Shown piece by piece: positions 41,678 through 49,374 of a stretch of DNA of 54,128 nt. Each line of letters begins with the position of its first letter. Within the stretch, counting starts at the first letter, position 1. Position numbers and translations under genes: made by a program. A model generated the notes under the pieces. That model saw only the letters and a program-made list of their open reading frames with translations. It was not told where the DNA came from and searched no databases. Origin of the DNA: Blautia sp. (GTDB taxonomy: Bacteria; Bacillota; Clostridia; Lachnospirales; Lachnospiraceae). The stretch is taken from assembly GCA_030841965.1 (NCBI GenBank), contig JAUUSJ010000008.1:1-54128 (forward strand), written 5' to 3'.

Positions 41678-41750
41678 ACTATATTAAAATGAAGGAAAAA
41701 AGAAGATATTCGACTGAAGAATGTCGATTATTGTCTAATTATGTCGAAAA
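41678..41750 (-). promoter_or_regulatory. agrB promoter with LytTR-like direct repeats
   Basis: On the minus strand a -10 TATAGT (41683-41678) has only a poor -35 (TCTTCT). Immediately upstream, reading in the same direction, TCGACA, TAGACA and TCGACA recur every ten bases; the two TCGACAT copies (ending 41721 and 41741) are exactly 20 bases apart. This geometry fits a LytTR activator binding next to a weak -35. Confidence 0.6.
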
Positions 41751-41791
41751 CTTAAGTTATACTTAGATTAAGGAGGATTTTGAAATATTTA

Positions 41792-41905
41792 GTGAAAAAA
41801 ACTGGAAGTTTAATGAAAAATAGCCCGCAATGTCCTCGTTTTTTCTTGAAATACTGTTTCATTTTTTATATAATAGTTAAGCAATTATATTATGAGATAC
41901 TAGGG
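41792..41905 (+). other. Possible short peptide frame cut by repeat B2
   Basis: AAGGAGG at 41770-41776 is followed by in-frame TTG (41780), GTG (41792) and ATG (41813) codons and a Cys-rich, basic, aromatic peptide (LMKNSPQCPRFFLKYCFIFYII) that runs into repeat B2 and on into the araC gene in another frame. The promoter of araC lies inside it. It may be a remnant of a gene divergent from agrB, or chance. Confidence 0.3.
41846..41874 (+). promoter_or_regulatory. Promoter of the B2-araC leader
   Basis: TTGAAA (41846-41851), 17 bases, TATAAT (41869-41874). The start of transcription would be near 41881, 15 bases before repeat B2, which therefore lies in the 5' untranslated leader of the AraC gene. 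Confidence 0.78.
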
Positions 41906-41982
41906 GCGAAAGGTCGGAAATCCGATGCAAGCTTGCTTGCAAGAGGGTTTTTGACTTTGAGACCCCAACATTATTATAAGGA
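41896..41982 (+). repeat. Family B structured repeat, copy B2 (short form)
   Basis: Starts GATACTAGGGG and ends GACCCCAACATTATTATAAGG. It keeps hairpin 1 only, with the most conserved apical part (TCCGATGCAAGCTTGCTTG) identical to B1 and B3, and the terminal segment seen in B1. The middle hairpins are absent. Its final AAGGAG is the ribosome-binding site of the AraC gene. Confidence 0.82.
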
Positions 41983-41990
41983 GTTTTTTT

Positions 41991-42911
41991 ATGAGAGATG
42001 TCTATCATGAAATGGTACAAAGTTCTACCGCTTCTCCTATTTCTTTTTCTTATCACACAGTGCCGGGAGGATATCATCCTTTTCACTGGCATGAGGAGGT
42101 AGAGATTCTCTATCCTTTGAATGGAGCAACGGATATAACAATAGACAATAAAAAATATATGCTCCCGAATAAACAATTTGTCGTTGTGGAATCTTGCAAA
42201 ATACATAGTACCTATTGTCATACTTCTCCTTGCATGTTCCTATGTATTCATATATCGAAAAAATATTTACAGCAATATTTTCCAGATATAGAATTGTATG
42301 AAATTAATTGTAATCCGAATGAGATAGAAGACATACTTTTTACGCAGTATTTAGAAATTTGTAAAATGTTAGAGACTTTAACTAGACTTTATATAAAAGA
42401 TGTCACTGCATTTCGCTTGGAGGCCCAGGGGATTATTTTGCAAATACTCGCTCACTTAATTCGCTATTTTTCTGCCAATACTGCGCCGCAGCTTTCGACG
42501 AGTGATATGTTAAGTAGAGAGAGAATACGCCAGGTAATTTCTTATGTAGAAGAACATTTCCGTGAGCCGATTTCTCTAAATGATATCTCTGGGAGTCTAG
42601 GGTTGGGAAAGGAGTATTTTTGCCGATTTTTTAAGAAAAATATGGGGATTTCCTTTTTTAAGTATTTAAATGAAATTCGTCTGACCTATGTCTATCAGGA
42701 TTTGGTGAATACGGATTTATCTATTACGGAAATCATGGAGAGAAATGGTTTTACAAATCAAAAATTATTTAATCAAAGTTTTAAAAAACTATACGGATGT
42801 ACACCTTCTTTCGTCAGAAAATCAAAAAAAAGAAAGGATGATATGGGTGTCCAAGATAGTTTGAAGACAGTAGGAGGAAACAATGGTTCAGTTAATTCAA
42901 ATCGTTTATAA
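41991..42911 (+). CDS. AraC family transcriptional regulator
   Basis: 306 residues: an N-terminal cupin-like sensor domain (YHPFHWHEEVEILYPLNG) and a C-terminal AraC HTH pair from about residue 185 (ISLNDISGSLGLGKEYFCRFFKKNMGISFFKYLNEIR ... ITEIMERNGFTNQKLFNQSFKKLYGCTPSFVRK). The gene overlaps the start of the symporter by 29 bases, so it most likely controls that transporter in response to its substrate. Translation uses AAGGAG at the very end of repeat B2, about eight bases before the ATG. Confidence 0.9.
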   Translation: MRDVYHEMVQSSTASPISFSYHTVPGGYHPFHWHEEVEILYPLNGATDITIDNKKYMLPNKQFVVVESCKIHSTYCHTSPCMFLCIHISKKYLQQYFPDIELYEINCNPNEIEDILFTQYLEICKMLETLTRLYIKDVTAFRLEAQGIILQILAHLIRYFSANTAPQLSTSDMLSRERIRQVISYVEEHFREPISLNDISGSLGLGKEYFCRFFKKNMGISFFKYLNEIRLTYVYQDLVNTDLSITEIMERNGFTNQKLFNQSFKKLYGCTPSFVRKSKKRKDDMGVQDSLKTVGGNNGSVNSNRL

Positions 42912-44277
42912 TTTTCTTTGGGGAGATTTTATTTCATTGCCGTTGCCAGGAGGGGAGAAACTTCCAGTATCTATTTTGGTTCTTTTATTAATTCCGACTG
43001 GAATTTATTTTACCATTCGGACAAGGTTTTTGCCGATTCGTCTGTTTAAGGATATGATTCTTGCTGTGCTGGAGAAAAAAGATGGCAAAAATAATACATT
43101 GTCAGTCGTACAGACCTTGATTGTGTCCACAGCCACTCGAGTTGGAATGGGAAATTTAGTCGGTGTGGTTGCGGCAATCTCTGTCGGCGGTGCCGGAGCA
43201 GTGTTTTGGATGTGGGTGACAGCCTTGATTGGCTCTTCCACAGCGTTTATCGAGGCGACTTTGGCACAGCTTTATAAGGAAAAAGACCCACTTTACGGGG
43301 GATATCGAGGAGGTCCTGCGTATTATATTCACCGATATTTTGAGGAGAAAACAGGAAAGAAAAGACGTTATGTATTATTATCTGTATTATTTGCCATATC
43401 TGGATTAATCTGTTGGTGTGGAATTAGTCAGGTAATTAGCAATTCCGTTACTTCTGCTTTTGAAAATGCTTTTCAGATTCCGCCAATTTACACGACAATT
43501 GCGCTCGTTATTTTGGCTGCGATTATTGTTTTGAGAAAAAATGCGACCGTGAAAGTATTAGATGTATTAGTTCCGATTATGGCGGGTTGCTATCTCTTGA
43601 TAACCGTCATTCTTATTTTCATTAATTTAAATCAGATTCCAGCCGTATTTGCGCGGATTTTTTCAGAGGCATTTGGTTTGAGACAGGCTGTGTCGGGCGG
43701 CTTTGGAGCTGTGCTGATGAATGGGATAAAACGAGGTTTATTTTCCAATGAGGCTGGCTCAGGTTCTGCTCCTTGTGCAGCTGCGACAGCGGAGACCGAC
43801 CATCCGGCAAAAGTAGGTTTGGTGCAGGCTTTGGGCGTTTTTATAGATACGATTTTAATTTGTAGCTGTACGGCTATGATTATGTTATTGACACCTGAAA
43901 AGCTGACTGAGGGATTGACGGGTATGGATTTGATGCAAAAGGCGATGGAGTATCATCTTGGTCAGTTTGGAGTAGTTTTTATCGCGATTACGCTATGGCT
44001 ATTTAGTTTTTCTACCTTTATCGGAATTTTATTTTATGCGCGCTCGAATGTGGCATATTTATTTGGAGATAATTGGATTTCACAGACTGCGTATAAAATT
44101 TTAGCTTTGGCCATGCTATTTGTAGGTGGACTTGCGGCATATACCGTTGTCTGGGATTTGGGTGATGTCGGTGTCGGATTAATGACATTATTTAATATTT
44201 TTATGTTATATCCTCTATCGAGTAAGGCATTAGATTCCCTAAAATCTTATGAAAATTTAAAAAAGAAAAAAATCTAA
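42883..44277 (+). CDS. Sodium:alanine/glycine symporter family protein
   Basis: 464 residues with about 11 membrane helices. AGCS family marks: ATRVGMGNLVGVVAAISVGGAGAVFWMWVTALIGSSTAFIEATLAQ, and NGIKRGLFSNEAGSGSAPCAAAT, which hold the conserved Gly, Asn and Thr residues for substrate and Na+ binding. These carriers import alanine, glycine or related amino acids with sodium. AGGAGGAAACA precedes the ATG. Coupled to the AraC regulator. Ended by a strong terminator at 44280. Confidence 0.92.
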   Translation: MVQLIQIVYNFLWGDFISLPLPGGEKLPVSILVLLLIPTGIYFTIRTRFLPIRLFKDMILAVLEKKDGKNNTLSVVQTLIVSTATRVGMGNLVGVVAAISVGGAGAVFWMWVTALIGSSTAFIEATLAQLYKEKDPLYGGYRGGPAYYIHRYFEEKTGKKRRYVLLSVLFAISGLICWCGISQVISNSVTSAFENAFQIPPIYTTIALVILAAIIVLRKNATVKVLDVLVPIMAGCYLLITVILIFINLNQIPAVFARIFSEAFGLRQAVSGGFGAVLMNGIKRGLFSNEAGSGSAPCAAATAETDHPAKVGLVQALGVFIDTILICSCTAMIMLLTPEKLTEGLTGMDLMQKAMEYHLGQFGVVFIAITLWLFSFSTFIGILFYARSNVAYLFGDNWISQTAYKILALAMLFVGGLAAYTVVWDLGDVGVGLMTLFNIFMLYPLSSKALDSLKSYENLKKKKI

Positions 44278-44279
44278 GA

Positions 44280-44325
44280 GTATCGCAAAGCCGTAAAATT
44301 TTATCGGCTTTGCGATACTTTTTTA
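44280..44325 (+). terminator. Intrinsic terminator of the araC-symporter operon
   Basis: GTATCGCAAAGCCG (44280-44293) pairs perfectly with CGGCTTTGCGATAC (44305-44318), followed by TTTTTT. Confidence 0.92.
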
Positions 44326-44351
44326 CATGATATGTATTAGTAATGAATTGA

Positions 44352-45005
44352 TTATTCGACTAAAAGCTTCGTGATAGGAGTTTGTAAGCGTTTGGTGAAA
44401 AACTTCACAACGACACCTGTGAAAATGGCCGCAATAATCGTTCCCTCCCTTGTTCCAACGATGGTGAAGTCAAAGAAGAAAAGAGAGAGCAAAACTGCCA
44501 AAATGACGCAGCCGATATCAAAACCGATTTTTATATTGCCGAAGTTTTGATTCGTCGTATCAGAGATAGCTTTCACAAATGCCTCTCCGGAATTCATAAC
44601 AACATTGGCGATAACGGAGAGGGAAACTCCAAAACCGAGAATAATAACGCCTAAAATTATCATAGCAAATCGGCTTATATAATGATTCATAGGAATAAAG
44701 GATGCACACCACATCCCAAAATCAGTAAAATATCCGAATAAGAATGAGACGGGTATTTGTAATAATTGAATAAGACGAAAGTTTTTTCTCAAGATAAGAA
44801 CTTGCCCGGCAATTAAAATACAATTCCATATAATGAGCCAAGTGCCAAGAGATAGAGCGGAAAACTGGTAACTTAAGACATTTGCAACCGAGGAAATCGG
44901 TGATACTCCGAGTTCTCCTCGCTTTGTCACAGCGACCCCCAAAGCGGAGAAAAATAAGCTAATAATTAATAAAATATATCTTTTAAAAACTTCTTTTTTT
45001 GTCAT
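44352..45005 (-). CDS. YczE/YitT-like membrane protein
   Basis: 217 residues with five or six membrane helices. The segment GVAVTKRGELGVSPISSVANVLSY and the later NIKIGFDIGCVILAVLLSLFFFDFTIVGTREGTIIAAIFTG are typical of the YczE/YyaS membrane family, whose function is unknown. AGGAGGCATTC precedes the ATG. It lies 23 bases after the MarR gene on the same strand, so the two form a small operon. A role as a drug or metabolite exporter controlled by MarR is a guess from context. Confidence 0.8.
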   Translation of the reverse strand: MTKKEVFKRYILLIISLFFSALGVAVTKRGELGVSPISSVANVLSYQFSALSLGTWLIIWNCILIAGQVLILRKNFRLIQLLQIPVSFLFGYFTDFGMWCASFIPMNHYISRFAMIILGVIILGFGVSLSVIANVVMNSGEAFVKAISDTTNQNFGNIKIGFDIGCVILAVLLSLFFFDFTIVGTREGTIIAAIFTGVVVKFFTKRLQTPITKLLVE

Positions 45006-45028
45006 TTGAATGCCTCCTAAATTTAATC

Positions 45029-45466
45029 TTATGATTCTTTTATCTGATATATATTTTGATACATTTTTGAGAGAACATTAATTAGTGCAGTTTTTTCGGA
45101 TTCTGTGAACCCATTTAGTGCAAGTTTTTCAATTTTCTCAAATTCATGTTCAATGAGATTAGCTTGCTCCCTGCCTTTTGGTGTGAGAAAAATATGAAAA
45201 GACCTGCGGTTTCCATTGCATATTTTTCGGACGATTAATCCCTTTTTTTCCATACCATTTAAAATAGATGTCAAAGAAGCTGGCTCAATATGACAGGCAA
45301 CTGCGATATCCTTTTGGATTGCGCCGTCATAGGTTCTTAGGTAATCTAATACTTTTGGTTGACCTAGAGTAAGTCCAGTATCTTTTATATTGGCAAGGAG
45401 TAGTTTTTGAAATATAGAGTGATTTGCCATAAGCAAATAGTGAAGTGATTCTTTTGATTCTATCAT
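45029..45466 (-). CDS. MarR family transcriptional regulator
   Basis: 145 residues with the winged-helix pattern: VACHIEPASLTSILNGMEKKGLIVRK as recognition helix and the wing NGNRRSFHIFLTPKGRE. AGGAGATGACC stands before the ATG. It is first in a two-gene minus-strand operon with the YczE-like gene. Two overlapping palindromes downstream of its promoter form a likely operator (45492-45513), so autorepression is expected. Confidence 0.9.
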   Translation of the reverse strand: MIESKESLHYLLMANHSIFQKLLLANIKDTGLTLGQPKVLDYLRTYDGAIQKDIAVACHIEPASLTSILNGMEKKGLIVRKICNGNRRSFHIFLTPKGREQANLIEHEFEKIEKLALNGFTESEKTALINVLSKMYQNIYQIKES

Positions 45467-45491
45467 AGGTCATCTCCTTTTTTGATTGAAT

Positions 45492-45546
45492 TCTAATAAT
45501 TAGATTTCTAATTAAATATCATATAAGATAAAAATGAAATTGTCAA
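45492..45546 (-). promoter_or_regulatory. Promoter and operator of the MarR-YczE operon
   Basis: Minus strand: TTGACA (45546-45541), 17 bases, TATGAT (45523-45518). Just downstream are two perfect palindromes that share a half-site: TCTAAT-A-ATTAGA (45492-45504) and AATTAGA-TT-TCTAATT (45498-45513). Confidence 0.82.
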
Positions 45547-45810
45547 CACCCATGAAAGAAACTTTTAAGGATTCTCCAAGAAACTGTTAAGAATTTGTCA
45601 ATAGTTTTGAAAACTCCAATTGTTATAATAGAATTTAGAAATAGTATTGACAAAAAGAGAGTATATGTATATAATTTATATATAAAATTTTTATATATTA
45701 AAATTTTATATATTATCAGCGAAGAAGGAATATATAACTGACTGTGAAGAATAAGAGAGGAGAGCGTTATATATTTTTGCAGCAACTGTAGAGAAAAGGG
45801 GGAGAAAAAG
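45547..45810 (+). promoter_or_regulatory. Consensus promoter and AT-rich leader of the NlpC/P60-like gene
   Basis: TTGACA (45647-45652), 17 bases, TATAAT (45670-45675). The 130-base leader contains AT-only hairpin arms (ATATAAAATTTT and AAAATTTTATAT) and an ATATAAC/GTTATAT pair. No gene is supported in 45547-45646; an open frame on the minus strand there is low-complexity and has no ribosome-binding site. Confidence 0.75.
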
Positions 45811-46374
45811 ATGGCTCATATTTATATTGCACTTGTAGACACACCTGGTATTTTTGCGGCGATGATTCGCAGGTTCCTAGGGCAGAGATATATTCACGTT
45901 GTAATCGCGGCGGATGATAAGATGACAGAGGGATATAGTGTGGGGAGGAGAAATCCAGCGATTCCTTTTTTTGCTGGGTTTGAGAAGGAAGATAAGAATG
46001 AAATTTTACAGGCTTTTCCGACAGCAGTCTATCGAATTTGCGAGGTTTCTTGCACTTTAAGTCAAAAAGAAAAAATCATGGAGGAGTTAAAGGAAGATTA
46101 TAAGAGACGGTATCAGATTCACTATGCTGTGCTTGCTCTTCCGTTTATTGTCATGGGAATTCCATTTTATATAAGAAATCAATACACCTGTTCCTCCTAT
46201 ATCGCAAAATTATTATCCGAGAATGGAATTATTGTCTCGAAGAAGCATTTTTCTCTCGTAACTCCGAAGGATTTTTATGAATGCACAAAATTACATACCG
46301 TTTTTGAGGGAGAATTAACCCAGATAGTAATGGACAGTCCAGGCTGTCAGAGGGAGAGAGTTGCACATGAATGA
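45811..46374 (+). CDS. Permuted NlpC/P60-like (YiiX/DUF830 type) protein
   Basis: 187 residues. His29 in RYIHVVIAADD precedes Cys127 in QYTCSSYIAKLL by about 100 residues, the reversed His-then-Cys order of circularly permuted papain-like NlpC/P60 proteins. Members act on peptide or acyl bonds, some at membranes. A hydrophobic stretch at about residues 104-121 (YAVLALPFIVMGIPF) may associate with the membrane. GGGGGAG precedes the ATG. It overlaps the following flippase-like gene by eight bases, so the two are co-expressed and may act on the same membrane substrate (inference). Confidence 0.72.
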   Translation: MAHIYIALVDTPGIFAAMIRRFLGQRYIHVVIAADDKMTEGYSVGRRNPAIPFFAGFEKEDKNEILQAFPTAVYRICEVSCTLSQKEKIMEELKEDYKRRYQIHYAVLALPFIVMGIPFYIRNQYTCSSYIAKLLSENGIIVSKKHFSLVTPKDFYECTKLHTVFEGELTQIVMDSPGCQRERVAHE

Positions 46375-47410
46375 GAAAAAGAAGCGTGAGTTTATTTATA
46401 ATATTTTGATATTTCTAGCGATTATGCTATTGACCTTTTGGTTTGTTTTTCGCAATCAAGATTTTTCTAATATTCTTGAATCCATACGTAAAATGTCAGC
46501 ACTGTATATGGCAGTTGCCATTTTCCTCGCTCTTTTTTTTGTCGCAGCTGAGGGATGCATGATTTGTTATTTATTAAAAGGAATTAAGGAGAGAACCTCG
46601 TTGTTTCGCTGTATTTCTTACTCATTTATTGGTTTCTTTTTCTCGGGCATAACTCCATCTGCGACGGGAGGACAGCCAATGCAGCTATACTGTATGAAGA
46701 AAGACGGGAATTCGCTCTCTGCCTCCTCGGTCGTCTTAATGACTGTCGCTATTATTTATAAATTTGTCCTCGTCTTAATTGGAGTTGGAATCTTATTGGT
46801 GTGGAGAGAACCGTTAAGGGGATATCTTCAGGGATATTATTTTTTATATTGTTTTGGACTATTCTTGAATAGTCTATTAGTAGTTTTATTAGTTTGCGTT
46901 TTGTTTTCGCCCAAACTGATAAAAGGGATTTTATATAAAATAGAGGGGATTTTGATATCTCTTAGGATTTTGAAACAATCCGATAGAAGAAGAGAAAAGA
47001 TAGATAATTTTTTATCTGGCTATCAGGAAACGGTTGTTTTTTTGAAGATGCATAAAGGTTTAATAGGGATAACAATTCTCTTTACTTTTATACAGAGATT
47101 TAGTGTATTTTTGCTCACATATATTGTATATCGGGGAATGGGGTTATCTGGAACTTCAATGATAGATATTATATTGGTGCAGGCGTCTATCTATATCGCT
47201 GTTGACATGCTTCCGATTCCGGGAGCGCAGGGAATTACGGAGGCAATGTACCACGCTGTATTTATAACGATTTTTTCGGCGAATTATCTCACTGCCTCTT
47301 TATGCATTACGAGGGGAATTAGTTTTTATTTTATTATGATGGTAAGCTTGATTATTTTATGCATTAGAGTTTTTTTGGGAAATAGAGTTTCGAGAGAAAG
47401 AAAAGCATAA
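46367..47410 (+). CDS. Flippase-like membrane protein (UPF0104 / LPG-synthase TM family)
   Basis: 347 residues with eight or more helices. Family features: GFFFSGITPSATGGQPMQLYCMKKDG, and MLPIPGAQGITEAMY near the C-terminal third, as in the lysylphosphatidylglycerol-synthase transmembrane/flippase domain. The cytosolic aminoacyl-transferase domain of MprF is absent, so it is not a lysyl-PG synthase. The ATG at 46367, with GGGAGAG about eight bases upstream, is preferred to the TTG at 46361. Coupled with the NlpC/P60-like gene. Confidence 0.85.
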   Translation: MNEKKKREFIYNILIFLAIMLLTFWFVFRNQDFSNILESIRKMSALYMAVAIFLALFFVAAEGCMICYLLKGIKERTSLFRCISYSFIGFFFSGITPSATGGQPMQLYCMKKDGNSLSASSVVLMTVAIIYKFVLVLIGVGILLVWREPLRGYLQGYYFLYCFGLFLNSLLVVLLVCVLFSPKLIKGILYKIEGILISLRILKQSDRRREKIDNFLSGYQETVVFLKMHKGLIGITILFTFIQRFSVFLLTYIVYRGMGLSGTSMIDIILVQASIYIAVDMLPIPGAQGITEAMYHAVFITIFSANYLTASLCITRGISFYFIMMVSLIILCIRVFLGNRVSRERKA

Positions 47411-47443
47411 AACTATGGCAAAAATGAAATAATATGAGAGATG

Positions 47444-47490
47444 AGGGGGAGGTCAAAAGGTATACTTATTTTGGCCTCCCCTTATATTAT
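47444..47490 (+). terminator. Intrinsic terminator
   Basis: GGGGAGGTCAAAA pairs with TTTTGGCCTCCCC across a loop of about 10, followed by TTATATTATTTT. It stands between the convergent flippase-like and cytidylate-kinase-like genes. Confidence 0.8.
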
Positions 47491-47516
47491 TTTGGATATT
47501 TATTAAGAAAATTATC

Positions 47517-48113
47517 TTATTCGTTTGTAAGGTATAAGTTTGCAAGGATATCGACACATCTATCGATACCGAGTTCACCGCTGTTTAATGTGATATGATA
47601 GTTATGAACATTGCCCCATTGCATATCGGTGTAAAATTGATAATAGGCGGAGCGGCGTTTATCTTTATCTTTTAGACGTTTTTGTGGGGAGTTCTTGCTC
47701 TCACCGTATTGTTCTACGATACGTTTTGCCCTTGACTCCATATCAGAGTGAATGAATACGCGCAGACAGTCGGCTTTGTCTTTTAAAATATAGTCGGCAC
47801 ATCGCCCAACGATGACGCAGGATTCTTTTTGGGCTAACTCGATAATAATATTTTGTTGAATGACCCATAAATCATCTTGATAGGAATGACCGAGATAATC
47901 TCGTCCAGAAAGCCCGCGGGTGAGCCAGCTATTGCCTGATGTATACTCGCTTTTTTCGGCGATAAATTCTTTTGCAAAACCGCTTTTTTCTGCAATCTTT
48001 TCAATTAATTCCGAGTCATAGCAGGAAATTCCAAGTCGTTTTGCGAGGTTTTTTCCAATTGTTCTTCCGCCACTTCCGAATTCTCGGCTGATAGTAATTA
48101 TTTTATTTGCCAT
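47517..48113 (-). CDS. Cytidylate kinase-like family protein
   Basis: 198 residues starting MANKIITISREFGSGGRTIGKNLAKRLG, a variant P-loop, and continuing with IVGRCADYIL and FIHSDMESRAKRI. This matches the cytidylate-kinase-like (Cmk-like, AAA-type) family common in Lachnospiraceae, distinct from the housekeeping Cmk that is usually linked to rpsA. The actual phosphate acceptor is not established. GAGAGGAGACAG precedes the ATG. Repeat B3 lies 36 bases upstream of its start in sense orientation, behind a promoter and an immediate terminator hairpin. Confidence 0.85.
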   Translation of the reverse strand: MANKIITISREFGSGGRTIGKNLAKRLGISCYDSELIEKIAEKSGFAKEFIAEKSEYTSGNSWLTRGLSGRDYLGHSYQDDLWVIQQNIIIELAQKESCVIVGRCADYILKDKADCLRVFIHSDMESRAKRIVEQYGESKNSPQKRLKDKDKRRSAYYQFYTDMQWGNVHNYHITLNSGELGIDRCVDILANLYLTNE

Positions 48114-48149
48114 TTTTACTGTCTCCTCTCATTTTTATATCTGCTATCT

Positions 48150-48355
48150 GGTATCAGAAGGTCAAAAGACCTTTTGACCCCTATGATACCGAATTGCTCC
48201 GCACAATGTGCTCCCGCAATTCTCAAAAACATTCATAATCCGCTCATTTTCCTCCGAAAAATGGCTACTTATTCATGTTTTTGGCGGGTCCCAAGTTCAA
48301 AAATCCTCTTGCAAGCAAGCTTGCATCGGATTTTTGAACTTTTGACCTTGGTATC
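48150..48355 (-). repeat. Family B structured repeat, copy B3 (long form)
   Basis: On the minus strand it reads like B1: GATACC (48355-48350), hairpin 1 with stem GTTCAAAAATCC/GGATTTTTGAAC, hairpin 2, hairpin 3 with GAATTGC/GCAATTC, closing GGTATC, then GGGGTCAAAAG and a final hairpin. Compared with B1, G-C has become T-A in hairpin 1 and G-C has become A-T in hairpin 3, so both stems remain paired. It lies in the leader of the cytidylate-kinase-like gene. Confidence 0.88.
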
Positions 48356-48361
48356 ATATCA

Positions 48362-48452
48362 TAGAATAAAAAAGCGTGTAGAGACGAGCTGGTTTTACGC
48401 TCGTCGCTACACGCTATATAATATATATAACATAATTTAGAAAAAATGTCAA
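48362..48452 (-). promoter_or_regulatory. Promoter followed at once by an intrinsic terminator
   Basis: Minus strand: TTGACA (48452-48447), 17 bases, TATATA (48429-48424). The start of transcription is near 48417. The hairpin 48415-48373 (17-base arms with one mismatch) follows directly and is trailed by TTTTT. A product of about 50 bases, or an attenuated leader for the B3 and kinase-like gene, is expected. Confidence 0.72.
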
Positions 48453-48574
48453 TATATATTAAAAATTTAGAAAAATCAAAATATTTCTAATATTCAGACG
48501 ATTTGGAGGACTTGCGAAGGAGACGCTCTTATGCTAAAATAAGGCGTAATAAGCTTTAGGATGGGGAGGAAATT

Positions 48575-49186
48575 ATGACGGGAAGAACACATTGCTTTAC
48601 AGCTGTAGCGGCAGCTATCACAATTTTGCAGCCAAGTAAACCGACAACAGTTTTATTTGGAGCCTCGCTTGCTTTTTTGGGCGGTCTAACTCCAGATGTG
48701 GATTTATTTCAGTCGCAGCTTGGACAGAAGGTTTCTAAGTTGATTATCGGTATTTTTTCTGTAATTATTATTTTAAGCTTGATGAAACAATATCTTGATT
48801 TTGATATATTTGCCTATTTTTCACTAGATGAATTATTTAATTCTATCTCACAGGGAATTGTGCTTTTTCTTTTACTCTGCTCTGTGGGATTAAATACAAA
48901 GCATAGGAGCTTTACACATTCTATCTTGGGAGGGATTTTATTTACATTTTGTATTTATCTGGCTTTTCCTCGATATTATCTGTATTTTCTTATCGGATTT
49001 GTCTCGCATATTGTTCTTGATTTTTTCAATAAGAAAGGGTTACAGCTTTTTTTCCCTCTCGAGGAGAGAGTTTGTATTCCGCTATGCAAGGCGACAAATC
49101 CATATGTGAATCAGGGGCTTGTTGCAGGGTCTATCTTATTAATTGTATTGCATTTAGTTCGCCTTGTCCTTGGGACGGGCATTTGA
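48575..49186 (+). CDS. YdjM-like membrane-bound metal-dependent hydrolase
   Basis: 203 residues with about four helices. The family's His/Asp motifs are present: TGRTHCFTAVAAA at the N-terminus, GGLTPDVDLFQS, KHRSFTHSILGG and SHIVLDFFNKKGLQLFFPLEE. This is the YdjM/LexA-regulated membrane hydrolase family (DUF457), assumed to bind metal; no substrate is known. GGGGAGG precedes the ATG. Between 48453 and 48574 I see only AT-rich sequence with a weak TATGCTAAAAT-like box near 48530. Confidence 0.85.
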   Translation: MTGRTHCFTAVAAAITILQPSKPTTVLFGASLAFLGGLTPDVDLFQSQLGQKVSKLIIGIFSVIIILSLMKQYLDFDIFAYFSLDELFNSISQGIVLFLLLCSVGLNTKHRSFTHSILGGILFTFCIYLAFPRYYLYFLIGFVSHIVLDFFNKKGLQLFFPLEERVCIPLCKATNPYVNQGLVAGSILLIVLHLVRLVLGTGI

Positions 49187-49250
49187 ATGGAATGTATGAG
49201 CAGGGAAAACGGATATGGCTGCTGACGTAGATATCGCATCCATAAAAAAG

Positions 49251-49366
49251 AAAAAGCTATTGTAAAATATGTAGTTTGATTTAGGAGGGATTAGAGAAGA
49301 AAGAAAAAACATGTTTTGAATTTTCTATGATTCCTGTTAAACTTTCATATTTTACTATAGCTTTTT
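49251..49366. terminator. Long inverted repeat between convergent genes
   Basis: AAAAAGCTATTGTAAAATAT (from 49251) pairs with ATATTTTACTATAGCTTTTT (to 49366) with one mismatch; the loop is about 70 bases. Its ends provide A- and T-runs for termination in both directions between the YdjM-like gene and citrate synthase. The loop contains TTAGGAGGGATTAG with only a two-codon frame. Confidence 0.6.
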
Positions 49367-49374
49367 GGCGTAAT

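Noticed and set aside
45543..45785. 80-codon minus-strand frame
   Set aside because: It lies across the MarR promoter and an AT-only leader, is low-complexity, lacks a ribosome-binding site and overlaps the consensus promoter at 45647.
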